Part shown: one piece after another, positions 15,761 through 24,866 of the stretch | Position numbering within the stretch: position 1 is the stretch's first letter | Layout of the letters: every line of letters begins with the position of its first letter | Notes under the pieces: generated by a model | Databases searched by the model: none | What the model was told of the DNA's origin: nothing | Seen by the model: only the letters and a program-made list of their open reading frames with translations | Assembly (NCBI RefSeq): GCF_008124885.1 | Contig: NZ_VNHX01000014.1 | Location: 1-64,000 of the forward strand | Direction: 5' to 3' | Source: Sphingobacterium allocomposti | GTDB taxonomy: Bacteria > Bacteroidota > Bacteroidia > Sphingobacteriales > Sphingobacteriaceae | DNA: 64,000 bases | Position numbers and translations under genes: made by a program

Positions 15761-17419
15761 ATGAAAAAAATTACACTTTTCAGTTTTGCGCTGCTGGGAT
15801 TTTCCGTAGCCTGCCAACAGGGGCAACAGCAGTATCAACCTGACCAGCTGGACACCGCAGCACTTTCCGCTATTCAGGAAGAAAGCTATCGAGCGTATGT
15901 AGAAACCCTCTCGTCGGATGCTTTCCTCGGAAGGAAACCATTTACTAAAGGCGACTCCCTCGCCGTAGATTATATCCAAGAGCAGTTTAAAAGTCTGGGA
16001 CTAGAACCGGGGAATAACGGTTCCTATTTTCAGGAGGTACCGATGGTCGAAACCCACTCCATCCCGCAGGAGAAAAAGCTAACATTTCGAGGAAAAGGGG
16101 GAACGTTATCTGCCGACTATCTGACAGACTATGTTATAGGAAGCCGCCGGTTAGAGGAGCAAATTGACATTAAAGATTCCGAACTTGTGTTCGTCGGTTT
16201 TGGCATTGTGGCGCCGGAGTTCGGGTGGAACGATTACGAAGGTATAGATGTGAAGGGCAAAACCGTAGTAGCTTTGGTAAACGATCCGGGAAAGTATGAC
16301 CGCTCTTTATTTAAGGCTGACACGATGACCTATTATGGCAGGTGGACCTATAAATATGAGGAAGCGGCGCGGCAGGGAGCGGCGGGCGTGCTTCTCATCC
16401 ATGACACGGACGCCGCCAGCTACGGATGGAACGTGGTGCGTGCGGGCTGGAGCGGACCACAGCTGAATCTGCTGGACAATACCGGAGACGACAAAACGAC
16501 AGCTTTTGAGGGATGGATCAGCGGCCCAACGGCGAGCAAGCTATTCCAATTGGCGGGCCAGCCGCAAGACTTACAGGACAAGGCTAAGAGGCGAGGTTTT
16601 CGGGCGGTTCCATTGTCGGTCACTACGGCGGTAAGCTTGCGGAATACCGTTCGAAAGTCCGCTTCCAACAACGTAATAGCACGCTTAAAAGGCAGCAAAC
16701 GCCCCGACGAAGTCATTATTTATACCGCACACTGGGACCACCTCGGCGTAGGCGAGCCAGTGGACGGCGATTCGATCTACAACGGTGCCATCGACAATGC
16801 ATCGGGCGTAGCGGCATTGTTCGAAATAGCTAAAGCATTCCGGGCAGCGAAAGTGCAGCCTGAACGCTCCATCGTCTTTCTGGCCGTTACCGCAGAGGAG
16901 CAGGGTCTTCTGGGATCAGCATACTATGCGCAAAACCCGTTGTATCCGTTAAACAAGACGGTCGCAAATCTCAATATGGATGCATTCAGCGCCTTAGGCG
17001 CTACAAAAGATGTCTCTATCGTCGGGTGGGGACAAACAGAGATCGAAGACTATGTCGTAAGATCGGCGGAGAAGTTCGGACGGGTTGTAAAGCCGGAAGC
17101 GAATCCGTCTTCAGGAGGGTTCTACCGGTCTGATCATTTTAACTTCGTCAAAGTTGGCGTCCCCGGTCTATTTATGGGCAGCGGAAAAGAGTTGCTGTCG
17201 ACGGACACGCTCAACATCGCTACACGTCGCAGGGCGCTCGAGGGAAGATATCATACCGTCGCGGACGAGGTAGACGGCAATTGGGACTTCGGCGGCATAC
17301 TCGCCGATATCCGCCTTTTTTTCGATGTCGGCTATACCTTGAGTATGGAAAAAACCTTTCCAAACTTCAAGCCCAAATCAGAATTTAAACAAATTAGTGA
17401 CAAGAGACTTACAAAATAG
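15761..17419 (+). CDS. M28 family zinc aminopeptidase, lipoprotein, with PA domain
   Basis: 552 aa. A lipoprotein signal ends at Cys18 (GFSVAC), so it is exported and membrane-anchored. A protease-associated domain lies around residues 130-290 and the peptidase core around 295-530. Two-zinc motifs: YTAHWDHLG (His, Asp), DNASGVAAL (bridging Asp), TAEEQGLLGS (catalytic Glu-Glu), NMDAF (Asp) and SDHFNF (His). It likely removes N-terminal residues from peptides in the periplasm. It starts 2 bp after the SprT-like gene. Confidence 0.9.
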   Translation: MKKITLFSFALLGFSVACQQGQQQYQPDQLDTAALSAIQEESYRAYVETLSSDAFLGRKPFTKGDSLAVDYIQEQFKSLGLEPGNNGSYFQEVPMVETHSIPQEKKLTFRGKGGTLSADYLTDYVIGSRRLEEQIDIKDSELVFVGFGIVAPEFGWNDYEGIDVKGKTVVALVNDPGKYDRSLFKADTMTYYGRWTYKYEEAARQGAAGVLLIHDTDAASYGWNVVRAGWSGPQLNLLDNTGDDKTTAFEGWISGPTASKLFQLAGQPQDLQDKAKRRGFRAVPLSVTTAVSLRNTVRKSASNNVIARLKGSKRPDEVIIYTAHWDHLGVGEPVDGDSIYNGAIDNASGVAALFEIAKAFRAAKVQPERSIVFLAVTAEEQGLLGSAYYAQNPLYPLNKTVANLNMDAFSALGATKDVSIVGWGQTEIEDYVVRSAEKFGRVVKPEANPSSGGFYRSDHFNFVKVGVPGLFMGSGKELLSTDTLNIATRRRALEGRYHTVADEVDGNWDFGGILADIRLFFDVGYTLSMEKTFPNFKPKSEFKQISDKRLTK

Positions 17420-17498
17420 TACCTTTGTTGATACGAACGCCAAGCGCGGGTTAAAGCGCTTGGGGACTTCGAAGAGATAATGCTAAAACAATAAATTT

Positions 17499-17927
17499 AT
17501 GTTAACCGGAATGAAACACTTACACTCGACGATCGCTATCGTTCTACTACTTGCCTTGGTTATATCCATCGTGATCACCATCGTCAATCTTCTAGGAAAG
17601 AAACCTTACAACCGAAAGATAGCCCTCATCGGCTTTATTTCAGCACACATACAGTTTCTGATAGGTTTAATACTGTATTTTATTTCACCGTTGGGTGTAC
17701 AGTCTTTTTCAGCGGAGAATATGAAAAATAGCCTCTCCCGTCTCTATTTTCTGGAGCACCCCTTGATGATGCTCATCGCTATAGTGCTGATCACGATCGG
17801 CTATTCGAAAGCAAAGAAAGCTACAGACGCACAAAAAGCGAACAGGACAGTTGCTGTATTCTACATTATCGGTCTACTGCTGATCCTTTCCAGGATACCA
17901 TGGACCACATGGTCGATCCTTTCGTAA
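17499..17927 (+). CDS. Four-helix membrane protein of unknown function
   Basis: 142 aa with four predicted transmembrane helices (about 8-30, 42-63, 86-105 and 117-138). Conserved-looking positions include HIQFLIGL and LEHPLMML. The histidines in helices two and three recall small cytochrome-b-like proteins, but no haem motif can be asserted. An alternative start is the ATG at 17511 (MKHLHS). It lies 79 bp after the M28 peptidase and ends before a strong shared terminator. Confidence 0.7.
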   Translation: MLTGMKHLHSTIAIVLLLALVISIVITIVNLLGKKPYNRKIALIGFISAHIQFLIGLILYFISPLGVQSFSAENMKNSLSRLYFLEHPLMMLIAIVLITIGYSKAKKATDAQKANRTVAVFYIIGLLLILSRIPWTTWSILS

Positions 17928-17999
17928 TTTAAGACCACCTAGCCGTCGTTACTGGTTTTCGAGCTTATTGAGAAAGAAGCGATAACCACACGGCTGAAT

Positions 18000-18043
18000 G
18001 GGATAAAAAAAACGCTGAGTGATCTCAGCGTTTTTTTTATCCC
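18000..18043. terminator. Perfect bidirectional terminator between convergent genes
   Basis: A 20-bp perfect stem (18000-18019 with 18024-18043), loop TGAT, core ACGCTGAG/CTCAGCGT flanked by A and T runs. It serves the genes ending at 17927 (plus) and 18055 (minus). Confidence 0.93.
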
Positions 18044-18054
18044 AAAGAAAAGGA

Positions 18055-18315
18055 TTAGTTTTTATTTTTCCCGAAACCTAAGATTTCAAATACCACTTTG
18101 AATGAGATGACAGAAGCAACGATCATTAAAATATTAGCTATAAGCGAAAACAAAAATGTCATCTGGTCTAACGCAGGAATCACATCTGGGACAAATCGAA
18201 TGAAAACCCCTACCAAACCAATAGCGATAGCCACCGTCAGTGTTACATAATATTCCGTACGATTCGCGTTATTATCAGTCTTTTTTGCTGGTCTTTGAGA
18301 CACTGTATTTTCCAT
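18055..18315 (-). CDS. Small two-helix membrane protein of unknown function
   Basis: 86 aa. A polar N-terminus (1-22) is followed by two hydrophobic helices (about 24-43 and 51-75) and a short basic tail FGKNKN. No catalytic motif. It stands alone, between a terminator and the next gene on the other strand. I do not recognise the family. Confidence 0.6.
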   Translation of the reverse strand: MENTVSQRPAKKTDNNANRTEYYVTLTVAIAIGLVGVFIRFVPDVIPALDQMTFLFSLIANILMIVASVISFKVVFEILGFGKNKN

Positions 18316-18485
18316 ATCAGTTTAATCTGTTTTACTAGGCCAAATGTACGGAAGAAAAAGACAAAAGTCAAACGGAAAAACAAAAGTACTGGATTGCCTG
18401 CCTGAAGAAAAGTGCGCTGTTATGTACCCGGCCACCCCCGTATGATAAATTTTAACTAATATTGTGCTAAATTAAATTAGGATAA

Positions 18486-19028
18486 GTGAAAAACAGGCTT
18501 CCACTATTTTTTGTTTGTTTTATCATTTTTACAATGATAGCACCCGCTGCCGCGCAGAAGCAACGGATCCAAAACTTCTTGGTCAAAGAGAATCTCACGC
18601 AAAACGGGAAGTTGGCCATTATTGCGGTTGACAGTGCGGAACGTCCGTTGGAGACGGTAAATGGCACCTTTATTTTCAGTATAAACGGTTTTCAACAGGA
18701 CCTAGACTTTCATGATGGGATCGCTGTGGTGAAACATCCGCTGGAGACGTCGACGTTTGTTTTTTTTAAGCACAAAAACCAGGCGACAACCGTGGGCAAG
18801 CTGTATTACATACACAAGAAAAATAATGAGCTAAAACCGTTCAAAATTCATGGACTCTTGCTGCTCATTATCCCCGCAGGGTTGTTGCTCGTCGGTTATC
18901 TATTCAAACGGTTCCTCACGGTTTTGGTAATTTTAGCACTGGTCTTTGGCTATTTCTATTATGCTAAGGGTCTGGATATCTCCAAGATTCTGGAAAGTGC
19001 CTTTCTGACCATCAAAGAATTATTCTAA
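18486..19028 (+). CDS. Exported or membrane protein with C-terminal helices, unknown function
   Basis: 180 aa from a GTG start. A signal peptide ends near AAAQ (residue 24). A soluble, beta-rich domain follows (25-115), then two hydrophobic helices (about 123-163). A domain that lies outside the membrane and two helices suggest an anchored periplasmic protein. Its last 4 bp overlap the end of the convergent TamL-like gene. The family is not recognised. Confidence 0.6.
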   Translation: MKNRLPLFFVCFIIFTMIAPAAAQKQRIQNFLVKENLTQNGKLAIIAVDSAERPLETVNGTFIFSINGFQQDLDFHDGIAVVKHPLETSTFVFFKHKNQATTVGKLYYIHKKNNELKPFKIHGLLLLIIPAGLLLVGYLFKRFLTVLVILALVFGYFYYAKGLDISKILESAFLTIKELF

Positions 19029-21385
19029 AACGGCAGACCGACACTAAAATTATACTGAATGAAGCTGTATCGGTCGGGATAATGTGTTTCATAGAATGCA
19101 CGCTTAAACGCTCTTGCATTGAAGAGTTCTTTGATGACCCATTGATTTCCTTCTGCGAATTGAGGATCTTTTAATTTAAGGCCGGCATCGAGCCGGATAA
19201 TAAAGTAGTCCATATCCATGCGCAGGCCAAAACCGGTGCCTAATGCGATCTGCGATAAAAATTTATCGGCCTTAAACGTTCCGGATCCGTCGTTTGTAAA
19301 TTCATTGTTCTTGAGCAACCAGATGTTTCCCGCGTCAAGAAATGTTGCGCCGTTCAGTTTGGCTCCGAGGAAGTTGTTCAACAGCCGAAAACGGTATTCG
19401 GCGTTTGTCTCCAGTTTCAGTTCGCCCAGCTGGTCGAGATTCCGCAAATTTAGGCGGAGGTTGTCGGGAACAGTTGCCCGGCTATAGTTGCCCGGCCCCA
19501 GCGTCCTTGCTTGCCAGGCCCGTATACCATTCATACCGCCTCCATAAAAACTTTTCTCGAAAATCAATAGCTGCGAATTATTTCCGTACGGAATGGCTAT
19601 CCCTCCGTTAAAACGGAGCACAAACTGTTTATTCCCTCCCAAATACTTATACCATCTGTAATCGACTTCCGTTTTCGCATATTGCAGGTATGGTACCCCG
19701 AATAGCAGTCGCTCTTTATCGTCTGAGCGTTCGAATCTAAAGAGCGTACTGGCCAGCCCTAAAAGGTTACCGCTGCTTTCCACGCCTACACGGAAATAAC
19801 TAAAGTCTTCTAAACGCAACAGTTTCTTGGCGTTGTAGGTGAACGCATACTGAGCGCCCAAACCGAAGTATGCCCTATCGTTGCTGCGGATATATAGAAA
19901 ATAGCCTTCTTCCTCCAGCCGGCGGCGAAAGTTTCTATCGAGGCGTCCCCGCCGGTATTCGAGGGAGACCGGCGTGAGGCTGTGCTGTGCGTTATAGCCG
20001 CTGTACCAGCTATAATTAAGCACGTTCGTGAAATACTGATTCGAATAGGTCGCATCCTGTTGGAACAGCTGAACCGTACTCGAAAATGTCGTCCTCGGCA
20101 ACCCATACGTACCGGTGCTCGAATTGCTGAACGGAGTTAACAAACGCGGGAAAATCAGATTAACACCAACCTGAAAGTCATTATTAAAGATCTTGTTGGC
20201 CAGCCCTCCCTCCAGTCGAGGGTCAAACAGTACGCCATAACGGAGCTTAACCTCCAGCTGCTCTGCTCCGCCGAAAACATTGCGGTGTGAAAACGTGTTT
20301 CCCACGTTGAAGCCGCTCATTCCGGAGCTGAACGTAAATTCTCCTTCCACCTGGTTGGCCATAACGGGGCGAGGTATTAATTCGTAGTATACGTGGAGCC
20401 TATTGGAATCTATACGTTGATAGTTTATTTTTACATTTCTGAAGCCGTTCATTTCGTAAAGCCGATCGTACGATTGAGTTTCCATTTTCAGATTATAAGG
20501 TTGGCCGGAGCGGACATACATATAATTCGACAAAGGCTTTAGCCGGAAGCGGCCTGTTTGATCTTCATATGTTATTTTTAACGTTGTATCCACAAGAGAG
20601 ATGCGCGGCCGTAGCCGCTCCTCCTGCCCATCAGGAAGTACCGTTTTAACAAAAACGCTATCGATGGTATAAATAACATGTTTTCCGCTATCAGATGGGT
20701 TTTGAACATCAATGTGTAGCGCAGCCTGTTTTAGGAGGGCAGTCGTGTCGATGCCTACGCGCATGTATTGCCGCAGATAGTCATAGTAGCCGTGTTCCTT
20801 CATTTTCAGGTATAGGCGTTCACGTTCATCCAGCAGGTCGGAGCTATCAAAAGGCGACCCTTTTTTTAAACTGGAAAAAGGCCTGACATGATTTTCATAA
20901 ATTTTTACGACGGCGGGGTCTGCTATACTGTAGCTGATATCCCCCACCAAAAAAAGGGGCCCCGGTGCGACGTCAAACTGAACGCGTGCCTTTTTTCTTT
21001 TAACTTCGACCTTCGGAGATACGTCGGCGTTAAAATAACCCTTGGTCTGGAGGTACCTGCCTATTTGTGTAGACGACAATACCACCAAAGAAGAATCCAA
21101 TATATGGGGTGGCTGGCCGATATTCCTTATCCCCTCCTTCTTATAGCGCCCGTCGCGCGTATTAAAAAAGTTATATAGCGTTAAGTTCAGCCGGGAGTTC
21201 GGCTGAATTTCGTTTGAAACGTAAGCAGCGGCACTTTCCTTTAGCGTGGATGGAACGCCGACGATATCCACATCTGTAACTAAAGCCTCGCCATCCTCTA
21301 AATACTTCGCCGACCGGCACGATGCAAAAATTAGCAACAAAAGCGTTATACTTGCATAAGCAAAAAAAGGATATCTATCAATCAT
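19025..21385 (-). CDS. BamA/TamA-family outer-membrane lipoprotein (TamL-like)
   Basis: 786 aa. The N-terminus has a lipobox (FASC, Cys23) followed by RSAKYLEDGEALV, the hallmark of TamL, the lipidated TamA relative of Bacteroidota. POTRA-like repeats fill about 35-330 and a 16-strand beta barrel about 340-786, ending in a typical barrel strand (YNFSVGLPF). TamA-type proteins help insert outer-membrane proteins or move lipids with TamB. No tamB is next to it here. Its ATG is 6 bp from that of the divergent methyltransferase gene, and its end overlaps the convergent gene by 4 bp. Confidence 0.88.
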   Translation of the reverse strand: MIDRYPFFAYASITLLLLIFASCRSAKYLEDGEALVTDVDIVGVPSTLKESAAAYVSNEIQPNSRLNLTLYNFFNTRDGRYKKEGIRNIGQPPHILDSSLVVLSSTQIGRYLQTKGYFNADVSPKVEVKRKKARVQFDVAPGPLFLVGDISYSIADPAVVKIYENHVRPFSSLKKGSPFDSSDLLDERERLYLKMKEHGYYDYLRQYMRVGIDTTALLKQAALHIDVQNPSDSGKHVIYTIDSVFVKTVLPDGQEERLRPRISLVDTTLKITYEDQTGRFRLKPLSNYMYVRSGQPYNLKMETQSYDRLYEMNGFRNVKINYQRIDSNRLHVYYELIPRPVMANQVEGEFTFSSGMSGFNVGNTFSHRNVFGGAEQLEVKLRYGVLFDPRLEGGLANKIFNNDFQVGVNLIFPRLLTPFSNSSTGTYGLPRTTFSSTVQLFQQDATYSNQYFTNVLNYSWYSGYNAQHSLTPVSLEYRRGRLDRNFRRRLEEEGYFLYIRSNDRAYFGLGAQYAFTYNAKKLLRLEDFSYFRVGVESSGNLLGLASTLFRFERSDDKERLLFGVPYLQYAKTEVDYRWYKYLGGNKQFVLRFNGGIAIPYGNNSQLLIFEKSFYGGGMNGIRAWQARTLGPGNYSRATVPDNLRLNLRNLDQLGELKLETNAEYRFRLLNNFLGAKLNGATFLDAGNIWLLKNNEFTNDGSGTFKADKFLSQIALGTGFGLRMDMDYFIIRLDAGLKLKDPQFAEGNQWVIKELFNARAFKRAFYETHYPDRYSFIQYNFSVGLPF

Positions 21386-21391
21386 TAAGCA

Positions 21392-22144
21392 ATGTTATCA
21401 AAAGCGCAAATCAGTTTAATAACGTCCTTGCAGCATAAAAAATTTCGCAAACAACATGGTCTTTTTATTGTCGAAGGCCTAAAATCAGTCCTCGAATTTC
21501 TCTCGTCGGATTATCGGATACACAGCCTTTTTGCCACGACAGATGCTCGGACAAAAATGGGTAATTTACCGGAAAATATAAAATGCATTGAAGTAAGCAC
21601 GAACGAATTTGAAAAAATATCTAACCTAACTAATCCTCAGGGTGTCTTAGCTTTAGTTTATCTACCCCCGACGGACGGATTTTCCTGGCCGGAAATAAGG
21701 CAGCAGCATAGTATCCTGCTCGACGATGTGCAGGATCCTGGCAATCTGGGCACGATCATCCGGACGGCCGAATGGTTTGGCATTGAGCACATCGTCTGCT
21801 CCAACGGAACAGTCGACGCATTTAACCCAAAAGTTGTCCAGGCAACAATGGGATCGCTGGCCAGAGTGAAGATCCACTACACGTCGCTGCCGGACTTTGT
21901 CGACCATGCGCAAATGCCGGTATATGGCGCGTTGTTAAGCGGTCAGTCGATTTATGACACTGATTTCAGAAAAGCCGGCCTGATCGTAATGGGAAATGAA
22001 GGAAACGGCATCAGCGAGGTTCTGCAGAAAAAAATCGACCATGCGATTACGATTCCGAGAGTAGGACAGGCGGAGTCTTTAAATGTTGCTGTAGCGACGA
22101 CTGTCTTCTGCTCAGAGATCGCGCGCCAAAAATTCAAAGACTAA
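21392..22144 (+). CDS. SpoU/TrmH-family RNA 2'-O-methyltransferase
   Basis: 250 aa. An N-terminal substrate-binding region (1-95) precedes the SPOUT methyltransferase fold with its three motifs: DDVQDPGNLGTIIRTAEWFG, IVMGNEGNG and IPRVGQAESLNVAVAT, which form the SAM-binding trefoil knot. It methylates ribose 2'-OH in rRNA or tRNA. The exact target cannot be told. It is probably co-transcribed with the MFS gene 6 bp downstream. A TATACTTG at 21347-21354, inside the TamL-like coding region, may be its promoter. Confidence 0.92.
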   Translation: MLSKAQISLITSLQHKKFRKQHGLFIVEGLKSVLEFLSSDYRIHSLFATTDARTKMGNLPENIKCIEVSTNEFEKISNLTNPQGVLALVYLPPTDGFSWPEIRQQHSILLDDVQDPGNLGTIIRTAEWFGIEHIVCSNGTVDAFNPKVVQATMGSLARVKIHYTSLPDFVDHAQMPVYGALLSGQSIYDTDFRKAGLIVMGNEGNGISEVLQKKIDHAITIPRVGQAESLNVAVATTVFCSEIARQKFKD

Positions 22145-22150
22145 CCGCCG

Positions 22151-23323
22151 GTGGAAAAACGCGAGTCAATCTATACACTTCCTTTTGCGCTATTGTGCCT
22201 GAGCTCATTGCTGTTCTCGGCCAGCTTCAACATGATTATTCCGGAGCTGCCAAACCATCTGAGTAAGATGGGCGGAGGTGAACACAAGGGGCTGATCATC
22301 GCGCTGTTTACGTTGACCGCGGGGATATCCAGGCCCTTCAGCGGAAAGCTAACGGATCGGTGGGGCCGCGTGCCCGTTATGGCAGTCGGGTCGGTCGTTT
22401 GTCTCGTATGCGGTTTTCTATATCCGGTTATCAGTTCGGTTAGCGGCTTTTTCCTGCTCCGCCTCATACATGGCTTTTCTACGGGTTTTAAGCCTACCGC
22501 GACGTCGGCCTATGTGGCGGATATCATTCCCCAAAACCGATGGGGGGAGGCGCTCGGCATGCACGGCCTTTGTTTCAGCATCGGCGGGGCTGTTGGCCCT
22601 GCCATAGGGAGCTATATCGCCCTGCAATACGGTATAAATACAATGTTCTACAGCTCCTCTCTTTTCGCACTGTTGTCGATAGTGATCGTTATGAAGATGC
22701 GGGAGACATTAGCCAGCCGCCAACGTTTTGCCGTTGGGATGCTCAAAATTAATAAACAGGAAATTATCGAATGGCGTGTGCTACCGGCTGCTGTCGTGAC
22801 ACTTCTCTCCTATACAGCGTACGGCGTCATTCTAACGCTGATTCCCGATTGGAGTGAACATCTAGGCATTGGCAACAAGGGGCTTTTTTTTACGGCTTAC
22901 ACGCTTTCCTCCATCGCTATCCGTTTTTTCTCTGGCAAAGTTGCAGACCGGTATGGCAGAATACGCGTCATGTTTGTGGGGCTGACGATCGTCTCGCTGG
23001 CTGTACTGGTGCTGGGACTGGGCGACTCTATCAATGACCTGATTATCGGTGCCATCATCTATGGTATCGGAACAGGGATTTTATCACCGGCCGTTAATGC
23101 ATGGACGATAGACCTCAGTCTGCCCCAACATCGCGGCAAGGCAATGGCTACCATGTATATTGCACTGGAAGCCGGCATTGGCGGCGGCGCCATGCTGGCG
23201 GGCTATACTTATCAAGACCATATACCACGAATACCAACGATATTCATTGTTAACAGCTTTATCATTATGTGTGCATTTTTTTACGTACTATACTGGAATA
23301 CAAAAAACAAAGAAACCCGTTGA
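22151..23323 (+). CDS. MFS transporter
   Basis: 390 aa from a GTG start 6 bp after the methyltransferase stop. Twelve predicted helices. The loop between helices 2 and 3 has the MFS signature GKLTDRWGRVPVM, and a second copy GKVADRYGRIRVM follows in the C-terminal half. It is a proton-coupled carrier, probably exporting a small molecule. The substrate is unknown. Confidence 0.88.
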   Translation: MEKRESIYTLPFALLCLSSLLFSASFNMIIPELPNHLSKMGGGEHKGLIIALFTLTAGISRPFSGKLTDRWGRVPVMAVGSVVCLVCGFLYPVISSVSGFFLLRLIHGFSTGFKPTATSAYVADIIPQNRWGEALGMHGLCFSIGGAVGPAIGSYIALQYGINTMFYSSSLFALLSIVIVMKMRETLASRQRFAVGMLKINKQEIIEWRVLPAAVVTLLSYTAYGVILTLIPDWSEHLGIGNKGLFFTAYTLSSIAIRFFSGKVADRYGRIRVMFVGLTIVSLAVLVLGLGDSINDLIIGAIIYGIGTGILSPAVNAWTIDLSLPQHRGKAMATMYIALEAGIGGGAMLAGYTYQDHIPRIPTIFIVNSFIIMCAFFYVLYWNTKNKETR

Positions 23324-23551
23324 TTGTTGTTCATTAAAGAAACAACCTATATGCAATGTGGAAAGAACCTGTGCCTGCTGCCGCTGTGGCTATAGGACAT
23401 CGGGAAGCCATTGTGCCATAATTAATTGACAAAAACAGAACAGACTGCCGCGGGCGAGCACTCCGGAAGAAAGAAAGAGTCCGCGGCGATTCAGAGAATA
23501 GACGAGTAAATAGACAACGGCCTGCGGGCTCACCAAGCAATAATCTTAGAT

Positions 23552-24832
23552 ATGAGCGATAATTCCAATAAGTACCCTTACTCCCTGAGCTTAGCTTCCA
23601 GCCTTTTCGCCGCCGCGCTTATCCTGGCGTTCATGGTAGCCACACAGGGCGTTCTAATTCCTTTGTTATTTTCCATTTTGATTTCTATTTCGCTGTATCC
23701 GTTAGCGCGGTTCTTCGAACGGCTTAAACTGGGCAAAGCCTTTGCATCTATCCTGTCGGTCATCATAGCACTGACCATTCTCTGGCTGATTGGGTGGTTC
23801 ATTGTCCACCAAAGCATCATCATCGGGAAGGACGCCTCCGCCATTACGGCTAAGGTCGTGTCGGTATTGGAGCGCGCCCAACTGTGGGTCGAGGAAACAT
23901 TCGGCATACAACGCACGGCGATGATGGATCAGCTCCGCGATCAGGGCAATAAGCTGTTGTCTAATGCCGGAGCCATGGCTTCCGCAACATTCGGTTCCAT
24001 AGGAAACATTCTCGCGGGCGCCGTGCTTGTGCCGCTTTTTAGCTTCTTCTTACTGTATTATAGAGATTTCTTCCGTGAATTTTTCTTTAAAGCTTTCCAG
24101 GGCGTACCGCAGTCGAAAGTTCATGAAACGCTAAACAAGATATATTACGTCGTGCAAAGCTACTTGCTAGGACTGGTCACCGTGATGGGCATCGTAGCGG
24201 TGTTAAATACGATAGGCTTAATGATCATGGGAATCGAATATGCGTGGTTCTTCGGGACGCTGGCATCACTGCTGATGCTTCTTCCCTATATCGGTATTGC
24301 TATCGGATCCATTTTGCCTGCGCTCTTTGCGCTGGCGGTTAAAGATAACGCTTGGTATGCCGTAGGTGTCGTCGCCTGGTTTCAGGTCGTCCAGTTTCTG
24401 GAAGGAAATATTATTACGCCCAACATCGTCGGCAGCAAGGTAAGCATCAACCCACTGATGGCTATCATCGCAATCCTGCTCGGCGGTATGCTATTCGGAT
24501 TATCGGGCTTAATTCTCGCCTTGCCATTAACCGCTACCATTAAAGTAATTTTCGATTCCATACCAACTATGCAGGCTTTTGGCTTTCTTATTGGCGAACC
24601 CGAGAAGGAGCACCTAAAGAGCACATCTACCCAGGATCTCCTCATGAAATGGGGAATCGTGCGCAAGCCAAAAATGGAGAAAAAAATTAAGGTTGATATC
24701 CAGGTCGACCCCGATCCGGCGACGCCGCAAACGAAAATGCAATATAAAGAAATACATGAGTCTGAAGACATCCCGTACGAGGACACATCGGGCGGAGATC
24801 AAAAGGCCGACGACAAGGACATCAAACCTTAA
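23552..24832 (+). CDS. AI-2E family (PerM-like) membrane permease
   Basis: 426 aa with seven to eight hydrophobic helices. A characteristic short pair lies near the N-terminus (about 15-85), an amphipathic region in the middle, and a C-terminal bundle with LLMLLPYIGI and FLEGNIITPNIVG, typical of this family. Residues after about 350 form a soluble, charged tail ending in acidic repeats. Members include AI-2 exporters and sodium/proton antiporters, so substrate is open. The 228 bp upstream carry no gene that I can support. Confidence 0.88.
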   Translation: MSDNSNKYPYSLSLASSLFAAALILAFMVATQGVLIPLLFSILISISLYPLARFFERLKLGKAFASILSVIIALTILWLIGWFIVHQSIIIGKDASAITAKVVSVLERAQLWVEETFGIQRTAMMDQLRDQGNKLLSNAGAMASATFGSIGNILAGAVLVPLFSFFLLYYRDFFREFFFKAFQGVPQSKVHETLNKIYYVVQSYLLGLVTVMGIVAVLNTIGLMIMGIEYAWFFGTLASLLMLLPYIGIAIGSILPALFALAVKDNAWYAVGVVAWFQVVQFLEGNIITPNIVGSKVSINPLMAIIAILLGGMLFGLSGLILALPLTATIKVIFDSIPTMQAFGFLIGEPEKEHLKSTSTQDLLMKWGIVRKPKMEKKIKVDIQVDPDPATPQTKMQYKEIHESEDIPYEDTSGGDQKADDKDIKP

Positions 24833-24866
24833 GAAGAAAGGGGCTCCGCAGCAACCGCGCAGGCCG

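Noticed and set aside
23324..23551. A small gene in the gap between the MFS and AI-2E genes.
   Set aside because: The open frames there overlap the MFS end or have no start signal. A dyad GCCGCGG...CCGCGGC near 23450 is too weak to call.
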